Shown: positions 1-8,901 of the stretch, piece after piece
How the letters are laid out: the number at the start of each line of letters is the position of its first letter
Position numbering within the stretch: the first letter of the stretch is position 1
Assembly: GCF_015278255.1 (NCBI RefSeq)
Contig: NZ_JADIJC010000001.1
Location: 186,001-250,000, forward strand
Reading direction: 5' to 3'
DNA from: Microbacterium hibisci
Lineage (GTDB): Bacteria > Actinomycetota > Actinomycetes > Actinomycetales > Microbacteriaceae
DNA length: 64,000 bases
Program-made: the position numbers and the translations under genes
The notes under the pieces: generated by a model
Seen by the model: only the letters and a program-made list of their open reading frames with translations
Database searches by the model: none
What the model was told of the DNA's origin: nothing

Positions 1-1393
1 CGCGGTCCTTCTTCTGGAGCGCGATGCAGATGCGCTTCGTCACGAAGTAGGCGACGACGGGTCCGACGATCAGCAGCGCCTGCAGCGTGTGGATCACGCC
101 CTCCATCGTCAGCCAGAAGTGCGTGGCGATGATGTCGGAGGAGGCCGCAGCCCACAGCACGGCGTAGAACGTCACGCCGGCCGCGCCGATGGCAGTGCGG
201 GTGGCCGCGTTGCGCGGACGCTGCGCGATGTGGTGCTCGCGCTTGTCGCCGGTGACCCACGCCTCGATGAAGGGGTAGATCATCACCAGGACGATGAACA
301 GGCCGAGCCCGACCAGGGGCACGAGGATGTTGAACGACCAGGTGCGGTCCAGGAACACGAACTCCCAGCCCGGAGGCACGAGGCGCAGTGCGCCGTCCGC
401 GAAGCCGATGTACCAGTCGGGCTGGGTGCCGGCCGACACGGGGGACGGGTCGTACGGGCCGTAGTTCCAGATCGGGTTGATCGTGAACAGCGAGGCGACG
501 AGCACGATCACGCCGAACGTGATGAACAGGAAGCCGCCCATCTTCGACATGTACACCGGCATCATCGGGTAGCCGACGACCACGTTGTTGGTGCGACCCG
601 CGCCCGCGAACTGGGTGTGCTTGTTGATCACCATCAGCATCAGGTGGACGACGAGCAGGCCGACGAGGATCGCCGGAAGCAGCAGGATGTGCAGCGTGTA
701 CAGGCGGCCGACGATCGCGGTGCCCGGGAACTCGCCGCCGAACAGCAGGAACGAGGTCCAGGTGCCGATGAGCGGGATTCCCTTGACCATGCCGTCGATG
801 ATGCGGAGGCCGTTGCCCGAGAGCACGTCGTCGGGGAGCGAGTAGCCGGTGAAGCCCTCGCCCAGCGCCAGGATGAAGAGGATGAAGCCGATCACCCAGT
901 TGAGCTCGCGCGGCTTGCGGAACGCGCCGGTGAAGAAGACGCGCAGCATGTGGACGCCGATGCCGGCGATGAACACCAGAGCCGCCCAGTGGTGGATCTG
1001 GCGGACCAGCAGGCCACCGCGGAGATCGAACGAGATCTCGAGCGTCGAGGCCATGGCCGCCGACATCTCGATGCCGCGCATCGGCAGGTATGCCCCGTCG
1101 TAGTGGGTCTCGACCATGGACGCCTGGAAGAAGAACGTCAGGAAGGTGCCCGAGAGCAGCACGACGACGAAGGCCCACAGCGCGATCTCGCCCAGCATGA
1201 ACGACCAGTGGTCGGGGAAGATCTTGCGGCCGAGCTCCTTGACGAAGCCGGAGAGGCTCGTGCGCTCGTCGATGTAGTTCGCCGTGGCGCCGATGAATCG
1301 GCCGCCCAGCGGCTTGCCACGCGGAGGAAGCGGACCGGACGAGACGGCCGGCTCCTGAGTGACGTTCTCAGTGGGGTGAGTGCCGGTACTCAA
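1..1393 (-). CDS. qcrB: Cytochrome bc1 complex cytochrome b subunit QcrB (C-terminus beyond window)
   Basis: Membrane subunit of the menaquinol:cytochrome c reductase that carries the two b hemes. My reading of the minus strand gives a continuous frame from a TTG codon at 1393 to the window edge, so the C-terminus is missing. The protein has a cytosolic N-terminal stretch, then hydrophobic helices with the b-type segments HHWAALVFIAGIGVHML and LHILLLPAILVGLLVVHLML, where paired His residues would bind heme, and the quinone-site region NPIWNYGPYDPSP. The TTG start overlaps the qcrA stop (TTGA), which implies translational coupling; no better start lies nearby. Last visible gene of the ctaE-qcrC-qcrA-qcrB operon. 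The family call is secure; the start is an inference. Confidence 0.93.
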   Translation of the reverse strand, partial: MSTGTHPTENVTQEPAVSSGPLPPRGKPLGGRFIGATANYIDERTSLSGFVKELGRKIFPDHWSFMLGEIALWAFVVVLLSGTFLTFFFQASMVETHYDGAYLPMRGIEMSAAMASTLEISFDLRGGLLVRQIHHWAALVFIAGIGVHMLRVFFTGAFRKPRELNWVIGFILFILALGEGFTGYSLPDDVLSGNGLRIIDGMVKGIPLIGTWTSFLLFGGEFPGTAIVGRLYTLHILLLPAILVGLLVVHLMLMVINKHTQFAGAGRTNNVVVGYPMMPVYMSKMGGFLFITFGVIVLVASLFTINPIWNYGPYDPSPVSAGTQPDWYIGFADGALRLVPPGWEFVFLDRTWSFNILVPLVGLGLFIVLVMIYPFIEAWVTGDKREHHIAQRPRNAATRTAIGAAGVTFYAVLWAAASSDIIATHFWLTMEGVIHTLQALLIVGPVVAYFVTKRICIALQKKDR

Positions 1394-2469
1394 TGACGCT
1401 CCCAGAAGCTCGGGCCGACGGGTTCGGTGAAGTCGCTGCGAGCGACCAGGTAGCCTTCGTCGTCGACGGTGATGGGCAGCTGCGGCAGCGGCCGCGCGGC
1501 CGGGCCGAAGATGACCTTGGCCTGGTCGGTCACGTCGAACTGCGACTGGTGGCAGGGGCACAGCAGGTGGTGGGTCTGCTGCTCGTAGAGCGCCACGGGG
1601 CAGCCGACGTGCGTGCAGACCTTCGAGTAGGCGACGATGCCGTTGTACGACCAGTCCTTGCGGTCGTCCGGCTCGTTGAGCTGCTCGGGGAGCAGACGGA
1701 CCAGGAGCACCAGCGCCTTGGCCTTCTCCTCGAGGTAGCCCTCGCTGTGCGAGACCTCGGCGAGAGCCTCGGGGATGACGTGCACGGCGGAGCCGAGCGT
1801 GAGATCGGCGGCCCGGATCGGCTCACCGGTCGGGTCGTGCGCGAGGCGCATGCCCTCTTCCCACATGGTGTGCTCGAGGAGGTACACCGGGTCGCCGGCG
1901 TGCGGCTTCTCGGGGGAGTTGAACGGCGCAAGGCCGCGGAACAGCACCACGCCCGGCACGACGGAGGCCACGAGCGCCGCGATCAGCGAGTTGCGGATCA
2001 TCACGCGGCGTCCGAAGCCGGACTCCTCGTTGGCGTCGTAGAACGCCTTGACGGCGGCCTCGCGGGTCGTGTCGCGTCCGCGGGTCGCGTGACGCGGCTC
2101 GACGAACTCCTTGTCGGACATGACGGCCTTCGACCAGTGGATCGCGCCGATGCCGATGGCGAGCAGCGCGAATGCGATGCCCAGACCGATGAACATGTTG
2201 TTGTTCCGGATGTCGATGATCCGGCCGCTCTCGATCGGGAAGAGCATGTAGGCGGCGATCGCCCAGATGCTGCCGGCGATCGACAGGTAGAACAGCGTGT
2301 AGACCGTTCGCACCGCGCGCTGCATCGCAGCGGGGTCCTTGTCGGTGATCCGCTCGCGGTGCGGGGGGAGCCCAGGGTTGTGCACCGGGTCGGGGACCGC
2401 GACGGCGAGCCCGGGGGAGGGCTTCCAGGAAGCCCTCTCGTGCTCGAGCGTGTCGTCCTCGTGGGCCAT
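1390..2469 (-). CDS. qcrA: Cytochrome bc1 complex Rieske iron-sulfur subunit QcrA
   Basis: Takes an electron from menaquinol and passes it through a [2Fe-2S] cluster to the c-type heme subunit. The 359-residue protein has the long actinobacterial architecture: about 50 soluble residues, three hydrophobic helices (around 55-75, 92-110 and 160-178), then the Rieske fold. Cluster ligands are plain in CTHVGC (285-290) and CPCHQS (304-309). The ATG at 2469 lies 37 bases after qcrC and the stop overlaps the qcrB start. Typical length for actinobacterial QcrA, which is much longer than mitochondrial Rieske proteins. Confidence 0.97.
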   Translation of the reverse strand: MAHEDDTLEHERASWKPSPGLAVAVPDPVHNPGLPPHRERITDKDPAAMQRAVRTVYTLFYLSIAGSIWAIAAYMLFPIESGRIIDIRNNNMFIGLGIAFALLAIGIGAIHWSKAVMSDKEFVEPRHATRGRDTTREAAVKAFYDANEESGFGRRVMIRNSLIAALVASVVPGVVLFRGLAPFNSPEKPHAGDPVYLLEHTMWEEGMRLAHDPTGEPIRAADLTLGSAVHVIPEALAEVSHSEGYLEEKAKALVLLVRLLPEQLNEPDDRKDWSYNGIVAYSKVCTHVGCPVALYEQQTHHLLCPCHQSQFDVTDQAKVIFGPAARPLPQLPITVDDEGYLVARSDFTEPVGPSFWERH

Positions 2470-2506
2470 GCTGCTCCTCGTCAGTGTTGCTTGTGTCGTA
2501 CGTAGA

Positions 2507-3310
2507 TCAGTTGGACTTCGCCGTGATCCACACGGTGATGGCGATCAGCGAGCCGATGCCGAAGATCCAGATGAAGAGGCCCTCGGAGACGGGGCCGAGC
2601 GAGCCGAGCGAGAAGCCGCCCGCGGACTCGTTGTCCTGCAGGTAGAGCAGGTACGTGATGATGTCGCGCTTCTCTTCGGTGGTCAGCGTCATGTCGTTGA
2701 ACACCGGCATGTTCTGCGGGCCGGTCACCATGGCCGCGTACATGTTGAGCGGGGTGGTCGTGTGCAGCGCCGGGGCGTACTTGCCCTCGGTGAGCGCGCC
2801 GCCGGCACCGGCCACGTTGTGGCACATCGCGCAGTTGATGCGGAAGAGCTCGCCGCCCTCGGACGCCCTGCCTTCGCCGTCCAGCACTTCGTCGTCGGGG
2901 AACGACGGGCCGGGAGCGATCGACTGGATGTACTCGCCGATCGCCGCGATCTGCTCGTCCGTGAACTGCACGGGCTTCTGCGGAGCCTGCGGTCCCTGCA
3001 TCTGCAGCGGCATGCGGCCGGTGCTCATCTGGAAGTGGACGGCGAGCTCGCCGACGCCGTACAGGGACGGGCCGTCGTTCGTGCCCTGGACGTCGAGACC
3101 GTGGCAGGTCGCGCAGTTCGCCTGGAACAGCTTCTCGCCGTCTTCGACGGTGAGCGCCGAGTTCGTGACGGTCTCGGTCGTCGTCGCCGCCATCGCCGCG
3201 GAGGCGCCGGCGTAGACGCCGCCCGTGATGAGCAGGCCGATGCCGATCAGTGCCGCAGCGGCCCAGGGGCTCCGGCGGCCTTTCGAGCGGCGCGTGGTCT
3301 CTCGTGCCAT
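2507..3310 (-). CDS. qcrC: Cytochrome bc1 complex diheme cytochrome c subunit QcrC
   Basis: Diheme cytochrome c that in actinobacteria replaces soluble cytochrome c and passes electrons directly to the aa3 oxidase in a bc1-aa3 supercomplex. The ATG at 3310 gives 267 residues: a basic N-terminus, a signal-anchor helix (about 16-40), two c-type heme sites CATCH (66-70) and CAMCH (160-164), and a C-terminal membrane helix (about 240-262). Each heme lies in its own repeat of the cytochrome c fold. The frame stays open far upstream of 3310, but that part runs antisense through ctaE and is not used. It follows ctaE by 20 bases. Confidence 0.96.
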   Translation of the reverse strand: MARETTRRSKGRRSPWAAAALIGIGLLITGGVYAGASAAMAATTTETVTNSALTVEDGEKLFQANCATCHGLDVQGTNDGPSLYGVGELAVHFQMSTGRMPLQMQGPQAPQKPVQFTDEQIAAIGEYIQSIAPGPSFPDDEVLDGEGRASEGGELFRINCAMCHNVAGAGGALTEGKYAPALHTTTPLNMYAAMVTGPQNMPVFNDMTLTTEEKRDIITYLLYLQDNESAGGFSLGSLGPVSEGLFIWIFGIGSLIAITVWITAKSN

Positions 3311-3330
3311 GTCGGGTTTCAGCTCCGCTC

Positions 3331-3975
3331 TCACTTGAGGAAGTAGATGACGAGGAAGAGGGCGATCCAGACCACGTCGACGAAGTGCCAGTAGTAGGAC
3401 ACGACGATCGAGGAGGTCATCTCCTTGCGCCCGAAGTTCTTGACGGCGTACGCGCGGCCGATCACCAGGAGGAAGGCGATCAGACCGCCGGTGACGTGGA
3501 GCGCGTGGAAGCCGGTGGTGAGGTAGAAGGCCGACGCGTACGAGTTCGCGGAGATCGGCATTCCCTCGGCGACGAGCTGGGCGTACTCCCACACCTGACC
3601 CGACACGAAGATCGCGCCGAGGGCGAAGGTGAGCCAGAACCACTCGACCATGCCCCAGCGCTGCCAGAAGCTGTTCGACTTCACCGTGTACGGCTGGAAC
3701 CGCTCGGCGGCGAACACGCCCATCTGGCAGGTGACCGACGACAGCACGAGGATGATCGTGTTGACCGTCGCGTAGGGGATGTTCAGCAGCTGCGTCTCTT
3801 CCGCCCACAGTTCGGGGGAGCTGTTGCGCAGGGTGAAGTAGATCGCGAACAGGCCGGCGAAGAACATCACCTCGCTGCCGAGCCATACGATCGTGCCGAC
3901 AGCGACCGGATCCGGCCGCTTGACGGACCGCATGGCCTGGGAGTAGGTCGCTGTGGAGGTCGTCACGCTCCCCAT
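3331..3975 (-). CDS. ctaE: Cytochrome c oxidase (aa3) subunit III CtaE
   Basis: Integral membrane subunit III of the aa3-type terminal oxidase. The 214-residue product is almost wholly hydrophobic with five predicted helices, as in actinobacterial CtaE. Recognisable family segments are [20 protein letters not shown] near the N-terminus and FHALHVTGG plus [11 protein letters not shown] near the C-terminus. The ATG at 3975 is the longest reasonable start; the Met 14 codons downstream (MRSVKRP) is an alternative. First gene of the operon that continues with qcrC, qcrA and qcrB, so oxidase and reductase are co-expressed. Faces trpD across a short divergent promoter region. Confidence 0.95.
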   Translation of the reverse strand: MGSVTTSTATYSQAMRSVKRPDPVAVGTIVWLGSEVMFFAGLFAIYFTLRNSSPELWAEETQLLNIPYATVNTIILVLSSVTCQMGVFAAERFQPYTVKSNSFWQRWGMVEWFWLTFALGAIFVSGQVWEYAQLVAEGMPISANSYASAFYLTTGFHALHVTGGLIAFLLVIGRAYAVKNFGRKEMTSSIVVSYYWHFVDVVWIALFLVIYFLK

Positions 3976-4035
3976 TATGGCCGATCTGCGGCCCTCGCAT
4001 TCGCATCGGAGGCCATCTGTTTGCCCCCGCTCAGA

Positions 4036-4051
4036 CTTAGGGGAACCTAAG
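4036..4051. promoter_or_regulatory. 16-bp perfect inverted repeat between ctaE and trpD
   Basis: CTTAGG-GGAA-CCTAAG, a 6-4-6 palindrome, lies 61 bases upstream of the ctaE start and 112 bases before trpD. It looks like an operator for a dimeric regulator. The half-site TTAGG/CCTAA recalls the DtxR/IdeR box, but that box has 9 bases between half-sites and this one has 4. Regulator unknown. Confidence 0.45.
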
Positions 4052-4148
4052 AGGAGCCTGCGACTCAGCCGTGAACACGTGGTGAAGACGCAGAATCGCC
4101 GCGCGCGGGCCGCCGTGTCACGAAACGGTTCCGATTCCCGTGCGCGGC

Positions 4149-4154
4149 TAGGCT
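4149..4154 (+). promoter_or_regulatory. -10 box of leaderless trpD promoter
   Basis: TAGGCT ends 8 bases before the trpD ATG at 4163 and no Shine-Dalgarno sequence is present, which fits transcription starting at or next to the start codon. Confidence 0.55.
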
Positions 4155-4162
4155 TCTGCGTT

Positions 4163-5224
4163 ATGGCGGAGCTCTACACCTGGCCGGGAATCCTCACGAC
4201 GCTGCTGGAGCGGCGGGACCTGAGCGTGTCGGAGTCGACCTGGGCGATGCGGCAGATCATGTCGGGCAGCGCCACGCCGTCGCAGCTGGCCGGATTCCTC
4301 GTCGCGCTGCGCGGAAAGGGCGAGACCGTCGACGAGATCGTCGGGTTCCGGGACGCGATCCTCGAAGCCGCCCTGCCGCTCCCGGTGGACGCCGCCGTGC
4401 TCGACATCGTCGGCACCGGAGGGGACCGCTTCGGAACGGTGAACGTCTCGACCATGTCGGCGCTCGTGGCCGCGGCATCCGGCATCCCCGTCGTCAAGCA
4501 CGGCAACAAGGCCGCCAGTTCGTCGTCGGGCTCGTCTGACGTGCTGGGGGCGCTGGGCGTCGATCTCACACTCTCGCCCGAGGCCGTGGCGGAGACGCTC
4601 TCGCGGGCGGGCATCACCTTCGCGTTCGCCGCCGCGTTCCACCCCGGCTTCAAGCACGCCGGCGCGACCCGGAGCGAGCTGGGCGTGCCCACCGTGTTCA
4701 ACTTCCTCGGCCCGCTGTGCAACCCCGCTCGTGCCGAGGCGAATGCGGTCGGCGTGGCGCACCTGGATCGGGTACCGCTCATCACCGGCGTCTTCCGCAC
4801 CCGAGGCGCCACCGCCCTCGTCTTCCGCGGTGACGACGGACTGGATGAGCTCACCACCACCGGCCACAGCCGGCTGTGGGAGGTCAGCCGCGGCGACATC
4901 CACGAGCACGACCTCGATCCGCGGGATCTCGGCATCCCGCTCGCCGACATCGACGACCTGCTGGGCGGCGACCCCGCCCACAACGCCCGTGTGGTGCGTC
5001 AGGTGCTCGGCGGCGACCAGGGACCGGTGCGCGACATCGTGCTGCTGAACGCCGCGGCGGGCATCGTCGCGTACCGGCTGTTCCGCGACGCGACCCAGGT
5101 GCAGCGGCCGATCCTCGAGCGGCTCGCCGAGGCCCGCGACGACGCGGCGGCGGCGATCGACAGCGGCGCGGCGGCGGCCACGCTCGACCGCTGGGTCGAG
5201 ACCACGCGAGCTCTCGCCTCCTGA
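4163..5224 (+). CDS. trpD: Anthranilate phosphoribosyltransferase TrpD
   Basis: Transfers the phosphoribosyl group of PRPP to anthranilate in tryptophan synthesis. The 353-residue product carries the PRPP/Mg loop [14 protein letters not shown] (from residue 84), the glycine-rich substrate loop [21 protein letters not shown] and the metal-binding DGLDE segment. The ATG at 4163 fits both the family N-terminus (an all-helical domain) and the -10 box just upstream; the frame is open upstream to 3953 but that part has no family sequence. It stands apart from other trp genes and next to ctaE, an arrangement I recall from other Microbacteriaceae. Confidence 0.95.
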   Translation: MAELYTWPGILTTLLERRDLSVSESTWAMRQIMSGSATPSQLAGFLVALRGKGETVDEIVGFRDAILEAALPLPVDAAVLDIVGTGGDRFGTVNVSTMSALVAAASGIPVVKHGNKAASSSSGSSDVLGALGVDLTLSPEAVAETLSRAGITFAFAAAFHPGFKHAGATRSELGVPTVFNFLGPLCNPARAEANAVGVAHLDRVPLITGVFRTRGATALVFRGDDGLDELTTTGHSRLWEVSRGDIHEHDLDPRDLGIPLADIDDLLGGDPAHNARVVRQVLGGDQGPVRDIVLLNAAAGIVAYRLFRDATQVQRPILERLAEARDDAAAAIDSGAAAATLDRWVETTRALAS

Positions 5225-5319
5225 GCGGGCGCGGCGCGGTTTTGCACGGCGCGGCGCTCTTCCGCGCGGGGGCGCGGCGCCGCTAGCGTGTGCCGTGACC
5301 ACCGATCCGAGGAGGACGC

Positions 5320-5808
5320 ATGAGCCAGGATGAGCCCCGCACCGCCGACGTCATCGAACCGCCCGAGAAGAAGGTCGGCCTCGTCAAGGCCGTCGGGATC
5401 CTCGGCATCATCGGCGGAGTCCTGCTGATCGTGGTGGGGATCGTCGCCTGGATCGGCGTGACCAACCAGCTGACCGCGGAGAACATCACCATCCCCGACG
5501 ACGCGGCCGCGTTCCAGGGCCAGCAGGTGACCGGTCCCTTCACCGCGTGGGTGCAGGCCGACATCATCAACACGCACGCGCTGGCCGCCTCCGACGGCAA
5601 GACCTACGCCGAGCTCGACCAGGACGACCCCGTGCGCGCCACCGTGATGCAGGCCTCGTTCCTGCGCTCGTCGCTGTTCACGTCGATCGTCGCCTACGGC
5701 GTCGCGCTGTTCGCGGCCGGCATGGGCGTGCTGGCGATCCTGTTCGGATGGGCGATCCACCGGCTGGCGAGCGTGCCGGTGGTGATCAAGCGCTCCACCG
5801 TCGTCTGA
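5320..5808 (+). CDS. Small membrane protein of unknown function, two transmembrane segments
   Basis: I do not recognise a functional family. The 162-residue product has a charged N-terminus, a first hydrophobic helix (about 24-47, VGILGIIGGVLLIVVGIVAW), an extracytoplasmic loop of about 70 residues rich in Asp, Thr and Ala, and a second helix (about 118-145) followed by a basic tail. Proteins like it are sometimes labelled aromatic ring-opening dioxygenase LigA in actinobacterial annotations, but no dioxygenase feature is visible and I regard that label as wrong. A GAGGAGG ribosome site lies 5 bases before the ATG and a TAGCGT -10 box about 30 bases upstream. Confidence 0.8.
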   Translation: MSQDEPRTADVIEPPEKKVGLVKAVGILGIIGGVLLIVVGIVAWIGVTNQLTAENITIPDDAAAFQGQQVTGPFTAWVQADIINTHALAASDGKTYAELDQDDPVRATVMQASFLRSSLFTSIVAYGVALFAAGMGVLAILFGWAIHRLASVPVVIKRSTVV

Positions 5809-5828
5809 TCTGACGATCCCCGACCTGC

Positions 5829-6830
5829 GTGAACCCGTACGAGGCACTCACCGAGATCGCGACGCTGCTCGAACGCGAGCGGTCGTCGCGGTACAAGTCG
5901 AAGGCGTTCCGTGCGGCCGCCGACGCGATCGTGGGTCTCAGCGACGCAGAGCTGCGGGACACCGCGGCTCTGCGTCGCCGCAAGGGCATCGGCGACTCCA
6001 CGCTCTCGGTCATCCAGCAGGCGCTGGCGGGCGAGGTCCCGTCCTATCTCGTCGATCTGCGGGAGCGCGCGGGCGGGCAGCGCGTCTCGACGCTCCGGCC
6101 GCTGCTGCGCGGCGACCTGCACTCACACAGCGACTGGTCGGACGGCCTGACCTCGATCGAGCTGATGGTCGCTGCGGGCAGGGCGCTCGGCCACGAGTAC
6201 CTCGCGCTCACCGACCATTCGCCGCGCCTGCGCGTCGCCAACGGGCTCTCGCCCGAGCGCCTGCGCGAGCAGCTCGACGTCGTCGCGGGGATGAGCGGCG
6301 ACGGCTTCACGCTGCTGTCGGGCATCGAGGTCGACATCCTCGAGGACGGCGCGCTCGACCAGGAGCCCGCGCTGCTCGGCGAGCTGGACGTCGTCGTCGC
6401 CTCGGCGCACTCGAAGCTGCGGATGGAGCGCGGCCCCATGACGCGGCGGCTCGTCGCCGCCGTCTCGAACCCCCACACCGATGTGCTCGGGCACGTGACC
6501 GGGCGGCTCGTCGAGGGGTCGCGCGGCACTCGCCCGCCGTCGACGTTCGACCCTCGGGCGGTGTTCGAGGCGTGCGAGGCGCACGGCGTGGCGGTCGAGA
6601 TCAACTCCCGTCCGGAGCGGCAGGATCCGCCCGACGAGCTGATGACGCTCGCACTGGAGATCGGATGCCTCTTCTCCATCGATTCGGACGCGCACGCGCC
6701 CGGGCAGCTCTCCCTGCTGGACTACGGCGCCGAGCGCGCTGAGCGTCTCGGGGTGCCCGCGGACCGCATCGTGACCACCTGGCCGCTCGACCGCCTCCGG
6801 GAGTGGACGGGACGCGGCCGCAGCGCGTGA
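5829..6830 (+). CDS. PHP-domain phosphoesterase related to the C-terminus of DNA polymerase X
   Basis: Putative metal-dependent phosphoesterase. The 333-residue protein starts with a helix-hairpin-helix-like segment (RRKGIGDSTLSVIQQAL, about 58-74) as found in family X polymerases, but the polymerase palm is absent. From about residue 95 it is a PHP domain with the metal motifs DLHSHSDWSDG, LTDHS, GIEVDIL, ASAHSK, GHVTG, EINSRP and DSDAHA, all apparently intact. The start is GTG at 5829, 20 bases after the preceding gene. Stand-alone PHP proteins of this type are common in actinobacteria; a role in DNA or nucleotide metabolism is likely but not shown. It converges on the exonuclease gene that follows. 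Confidence 0.88.
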   Translation: MNPYEALTEIATLLERERSSRYKSKAFRAAADAIVGLSDAELRDTAALRRRKGIGDSTLSVIQQALAGEVPSYLVDLRERAGGQRVSTLRPLLRGDLHSHSDWSDGLTSIELMVAAGRALGHEYLALTDHSPRLRVANGLSPERLREQLDVVAGMSGDGFTLLSGIEVDILEDGALDQEPALLGELDVVVASAHSKLRMERGPMTRRLVAAVSNPHTDVLGHVTGRLVEGSRGTRPPSTFDPRAVFEACEAHGVAVEINSRPERQDPPDELMTLALEIGCLFSIDSDAHAPGQLSLLDYGAERAERLGVPADRIVTTWPLDRLREWTGRGRSA

Positions 6831-6881
6831 CGCGCGCCGGCGCCCCCGGACGGCGAGGACGACGAGGATGACGAGGTCGGA

Positions 6882-7805
6882 TCAGACCGTGTCGAGCGCG
6901 TCGATGATCCGCGTCATCGCGGCGCCCAGCGCCCACCGCTCGGCGAGGGCCGCGGCATCCGCCTTCTGCTGTTCATCCAGCGGCCGCAGGCGCGGATCGG
7001 GCACGTCGAGCTCGAGGTCGCGCACCACCGCCACGACCTGCGGTGCGACGGCGAGATAGGGGAGGCCGGCGAGCACCTTCGCGCGCACGCCGGCGGCCAT
7101 GCCCTCGCCGCGCTCGGCCGCGGCGACGATGCCGTCGAGGTCGCCGTGCGTCGCCAGCAGCCCGGCGGCGGTCTTCTCGCCGATGCCGGCGACACCCGGC
7201 AGCCCGTCGGACGAGTCGCCCCGCAGCGTCGCGAAGTCGGCGTACTGCGAGGGCAGCACGCCGTACTTGGCGACCACCTGCGCGTCGGTGAGCACCTCGA
7301 GGTTGCTCATGCCGCGCGCGGTGTACACGACGCGCACGTCGCGCGCATCGTCGACCAGCTGGAACAGGTCGCGGTCGCCGGTCACGATGTCGACGGGCAT
7401 CGTCGCGATCGTGGCGAGGGTGCCGATCACGTCGTCGGCCTCGTGCGCGGGCGCGCCCACGATCCGCAGGCCGAGGGTGTCGAGCACCTCGCGGATGACC
7501 GGCACCTGCACCTCGAGCGGGTCGGGCACCTCTTCGATGTCGGGTCCGCTCGCCACGACCTCGGCGACGCGGTGGGTCTTGTACGTGGGGATGAGGTCGA
7601 CGCGCCACTGCGGGCGCCAGTCGTCGTCCCAGCACGCGACGAGGTGGGTCGGCCGGTAGGTCGTCACGAGCCGCGTGATGATGTCGAGGAACCCGCGGAC
7701 CGCGTTCACCGGTGTGCCGTCGGGCGCCCGCACGGTATCGGGCACCCCGTAGAACGCGCGGAAGTACAGGGACGCGGAGTCGAGCAGCATGAGGCGGTCG
7801 GTCAC
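6882..7805 (-). CDS. 5'-3' exonuclease (stand-alone FEN/PolA N-terminal domain)
   Basis: Flap-endonuclease-type 5' nuclease, the equivalent of the N-terminal domain of DNA polymerase I as a separate 307-residue protein. Visible are the N-terminal metal motif LLDSASLYFRAFYG, the arch region, the acidic motifs EADDVIGTL and VTGDRDLFQLVDD, and the helix-hairpin-helix DNA-binding segment DGLPGVAGIGEKTAAGLLATHG. It starts with GTG at 7805; an ATG six codons in is less likely because the upstream promoter fits GTG. The gene probably takes part in excision repair or RNA primer removal. Its promoter resembles those of uvrA and uvrB. Confidence 0.94.
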   Translation of the reverse strand: MTDRLMLLDSASLYFRAFYGVPDTVRAPDGTPVNAVRGFLDIITRLVTTYRPTHLVACWDDDWRPQWRVDLIPTYKTHRVAEVVASGPDIEEVPDPLEVQVPVIREVLDTLGLRIVGAPAHEADDVIGTLATIATMPVDIVTGDRDLFQLVDDARDVRVVYTARGMSNLEVLTDAQVVAKYGVLPSQYADFATLRGDSSDGLPGVAGIGEKTAAGLLATHGDLDGIVAAAERGEGMAAGVRAKVLAGLPYLAVAPQVVAVVRDLELDVPDPRLRPLDEQQKADAAALAERWALGAAMTRIIDALDTV

Positions 7806-7811
7806 GCGTTC

Positions 7812-7834
7812 ATCCTGGCACGCGGCGCCGACGC
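7812..7834 (-). promoter_or_regulatory. Possible damage-type leaderless promoter of the exonuclease gene
   Basis: Read on the minus strand: GCGTCGGCG, 8 bases, CAGGAT, 6 bases, GTG start. The spacing is identical to the uvrA and uvrB promoters, but TGTCGG is here CGTCGG and the -10 is CAGGAT instead of TANNNT, so this is a weaker match. Confidence 0.35.
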
Positions 7835-7989
7835 CCGGAGCGACAGGGGTGCCGCGGGCGTCACCGGTCGTTCACCTCCCGGACCGGCGCCGGTCGCCCG
7901 TCGGCACCCGGACCGTTCACGTCGCGCGCCCACCGTGGGGAGACAGTCCTGAAGGCCCCGCGCGGGGCGCTGTCGCGAGAGGAGGCGCC

Positions 7990-8901
7990 ATGGGCCGCGA
8001 AAGCGTGCTGGCGTGGGTCGAGTCGCCGCTGCAGCTCCTCGGCGCGGCCGAGTGGGCGGCGGCGCACGGCACGAGCGTGCCGGTGGCCGGCCGGCTCACG
8101 CCCCAGATCTCCGCGACGGCCGACGAGCTGCTCGCCCGGGGGGCACGCTTCGGCGAGCTGGCACCGTACCTCGGGATCCCGTGGAGCCTGCTGTCGCGGC
8201 ACGGTCACTGGCTGGTGGGCGACGGCTTCTCGGGGCAGTTCCGCCTCGCGGCGACGGTGCTGCGGCCACACCGGATCACATTCCTCGACGACGGCGCGCA
8301 GGCCGTCGTCTACGCCGACTCGCTCCTCGGACGCCGTCCCTATGCGCGTCCGGGCATCGACGAGCGCGGGTTCACGACGGTCGTGGCGCCGCTCGCCGCC
8401 GAGCTCGTGCACCGGCGGGCCGCGTCGCGGCGGGCGGACATCTTCACGGCGTTCGACCTGGGGCCGGACCGCCTCGACGCTCTCGCCGACCGTGGCTTCG
8501 GCATCCGTCGCCACGACTTCTCGTGGACGCGCGCGACCGCACCGGCCGCACCCGAGCTCGGGCGGCGGATCGTGCTGGGCAGCGCGCTGCCGGTCGATGG
8601 CCGCATGCTGCTGGTCGACTACCTGCGCTGGGTGCGGGATGCCGCGGCCGGCGGTGCGGTCTATCTTCCGCATCGTCGTGAGACGGCCGAGCAGCTCGAG
8701 GCCGTCGCGACGGTGCCGGGCGTGCGGATCCATTCGACCGGACTCCCGGTCGAGCTGGTGCTCGCCGGCGCCGCCGGGCCGCTCGACGTGCACACGCTTC
8801 CGTCGAGCACGACGACGACGCTGCCGCTCGTGCTGGCGGGAACCGGGGCGGTCGTGCACGCGGGGCGGGCGCGCAGCTCGGTGCGGAGGGCCGCCGCATG
8901 A
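7990..8901 (+). CDS. Putative sialyltransferase-like glycosyltransferase of a nonulosonate cluster
   Basis: Likely moves a CMP-activated nonulosonic acid onto a cell-surface glycan. The 303-residue product opens with WVESPLQLLGAAEWA, the typical beginning of bacterial poly/oligosialyltransferases (GT38/GT52-like). It then shows the family's catalytic acid motif as FLDDGAQAV, the segment VYLPHRRE, and the Ser/Thr motif LPSSTTTTLPL near the C-terminus. These are the D/E-D/E-G, HP-type and S/T motifs known from bacterial sialyltransferases. The ATG at 7990 follows a GAGGAGG ribosome site; the stop overlaps the cytidylyltransferase start (ATGA). First gene of a four-gene operon. The acceptor is unknown, and the family call rests on motifs alone. 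Confidence 0.72.
   Translation: MGRESVLAWVESPLQLLGAAEWAAAHGTSVPVAGRLTPQISATADELLARGARFGELAPYLGIPWSLLSRHGHWLVGDGFSGQFRLAATVLRPHRITFLDDGAQAVVYADSLLGRRPYARPGIDERGFTTVVAPLAAELVHRRAASRRADIFTAFDLGPDRLDALADRGFGIRRHDFSWTRATAPAAPELGRRIVLGSALPVDGRMLLVDYLRWVRDAAAGGAVYLPHRRETAEQLEAVATVPGVRIHSTGLPVELVLAGAAGPLDVHTLPSSTTTTLPLVLAGTGAVVHAGRARSSVRRAAA

Noticed and set aside
4036..4051. DtxR/IdeR iron box
   Set aside because: Half-sites TTAGG/CCTAA are present but only 4 bases apart; the known box has 9.
5320..5808. LigA-type aromatic ring-opening dioxygenase
   Set aside because: Label seen on similar proteins, but this is a small two-helix membrane protein without any dioxygenase residue.
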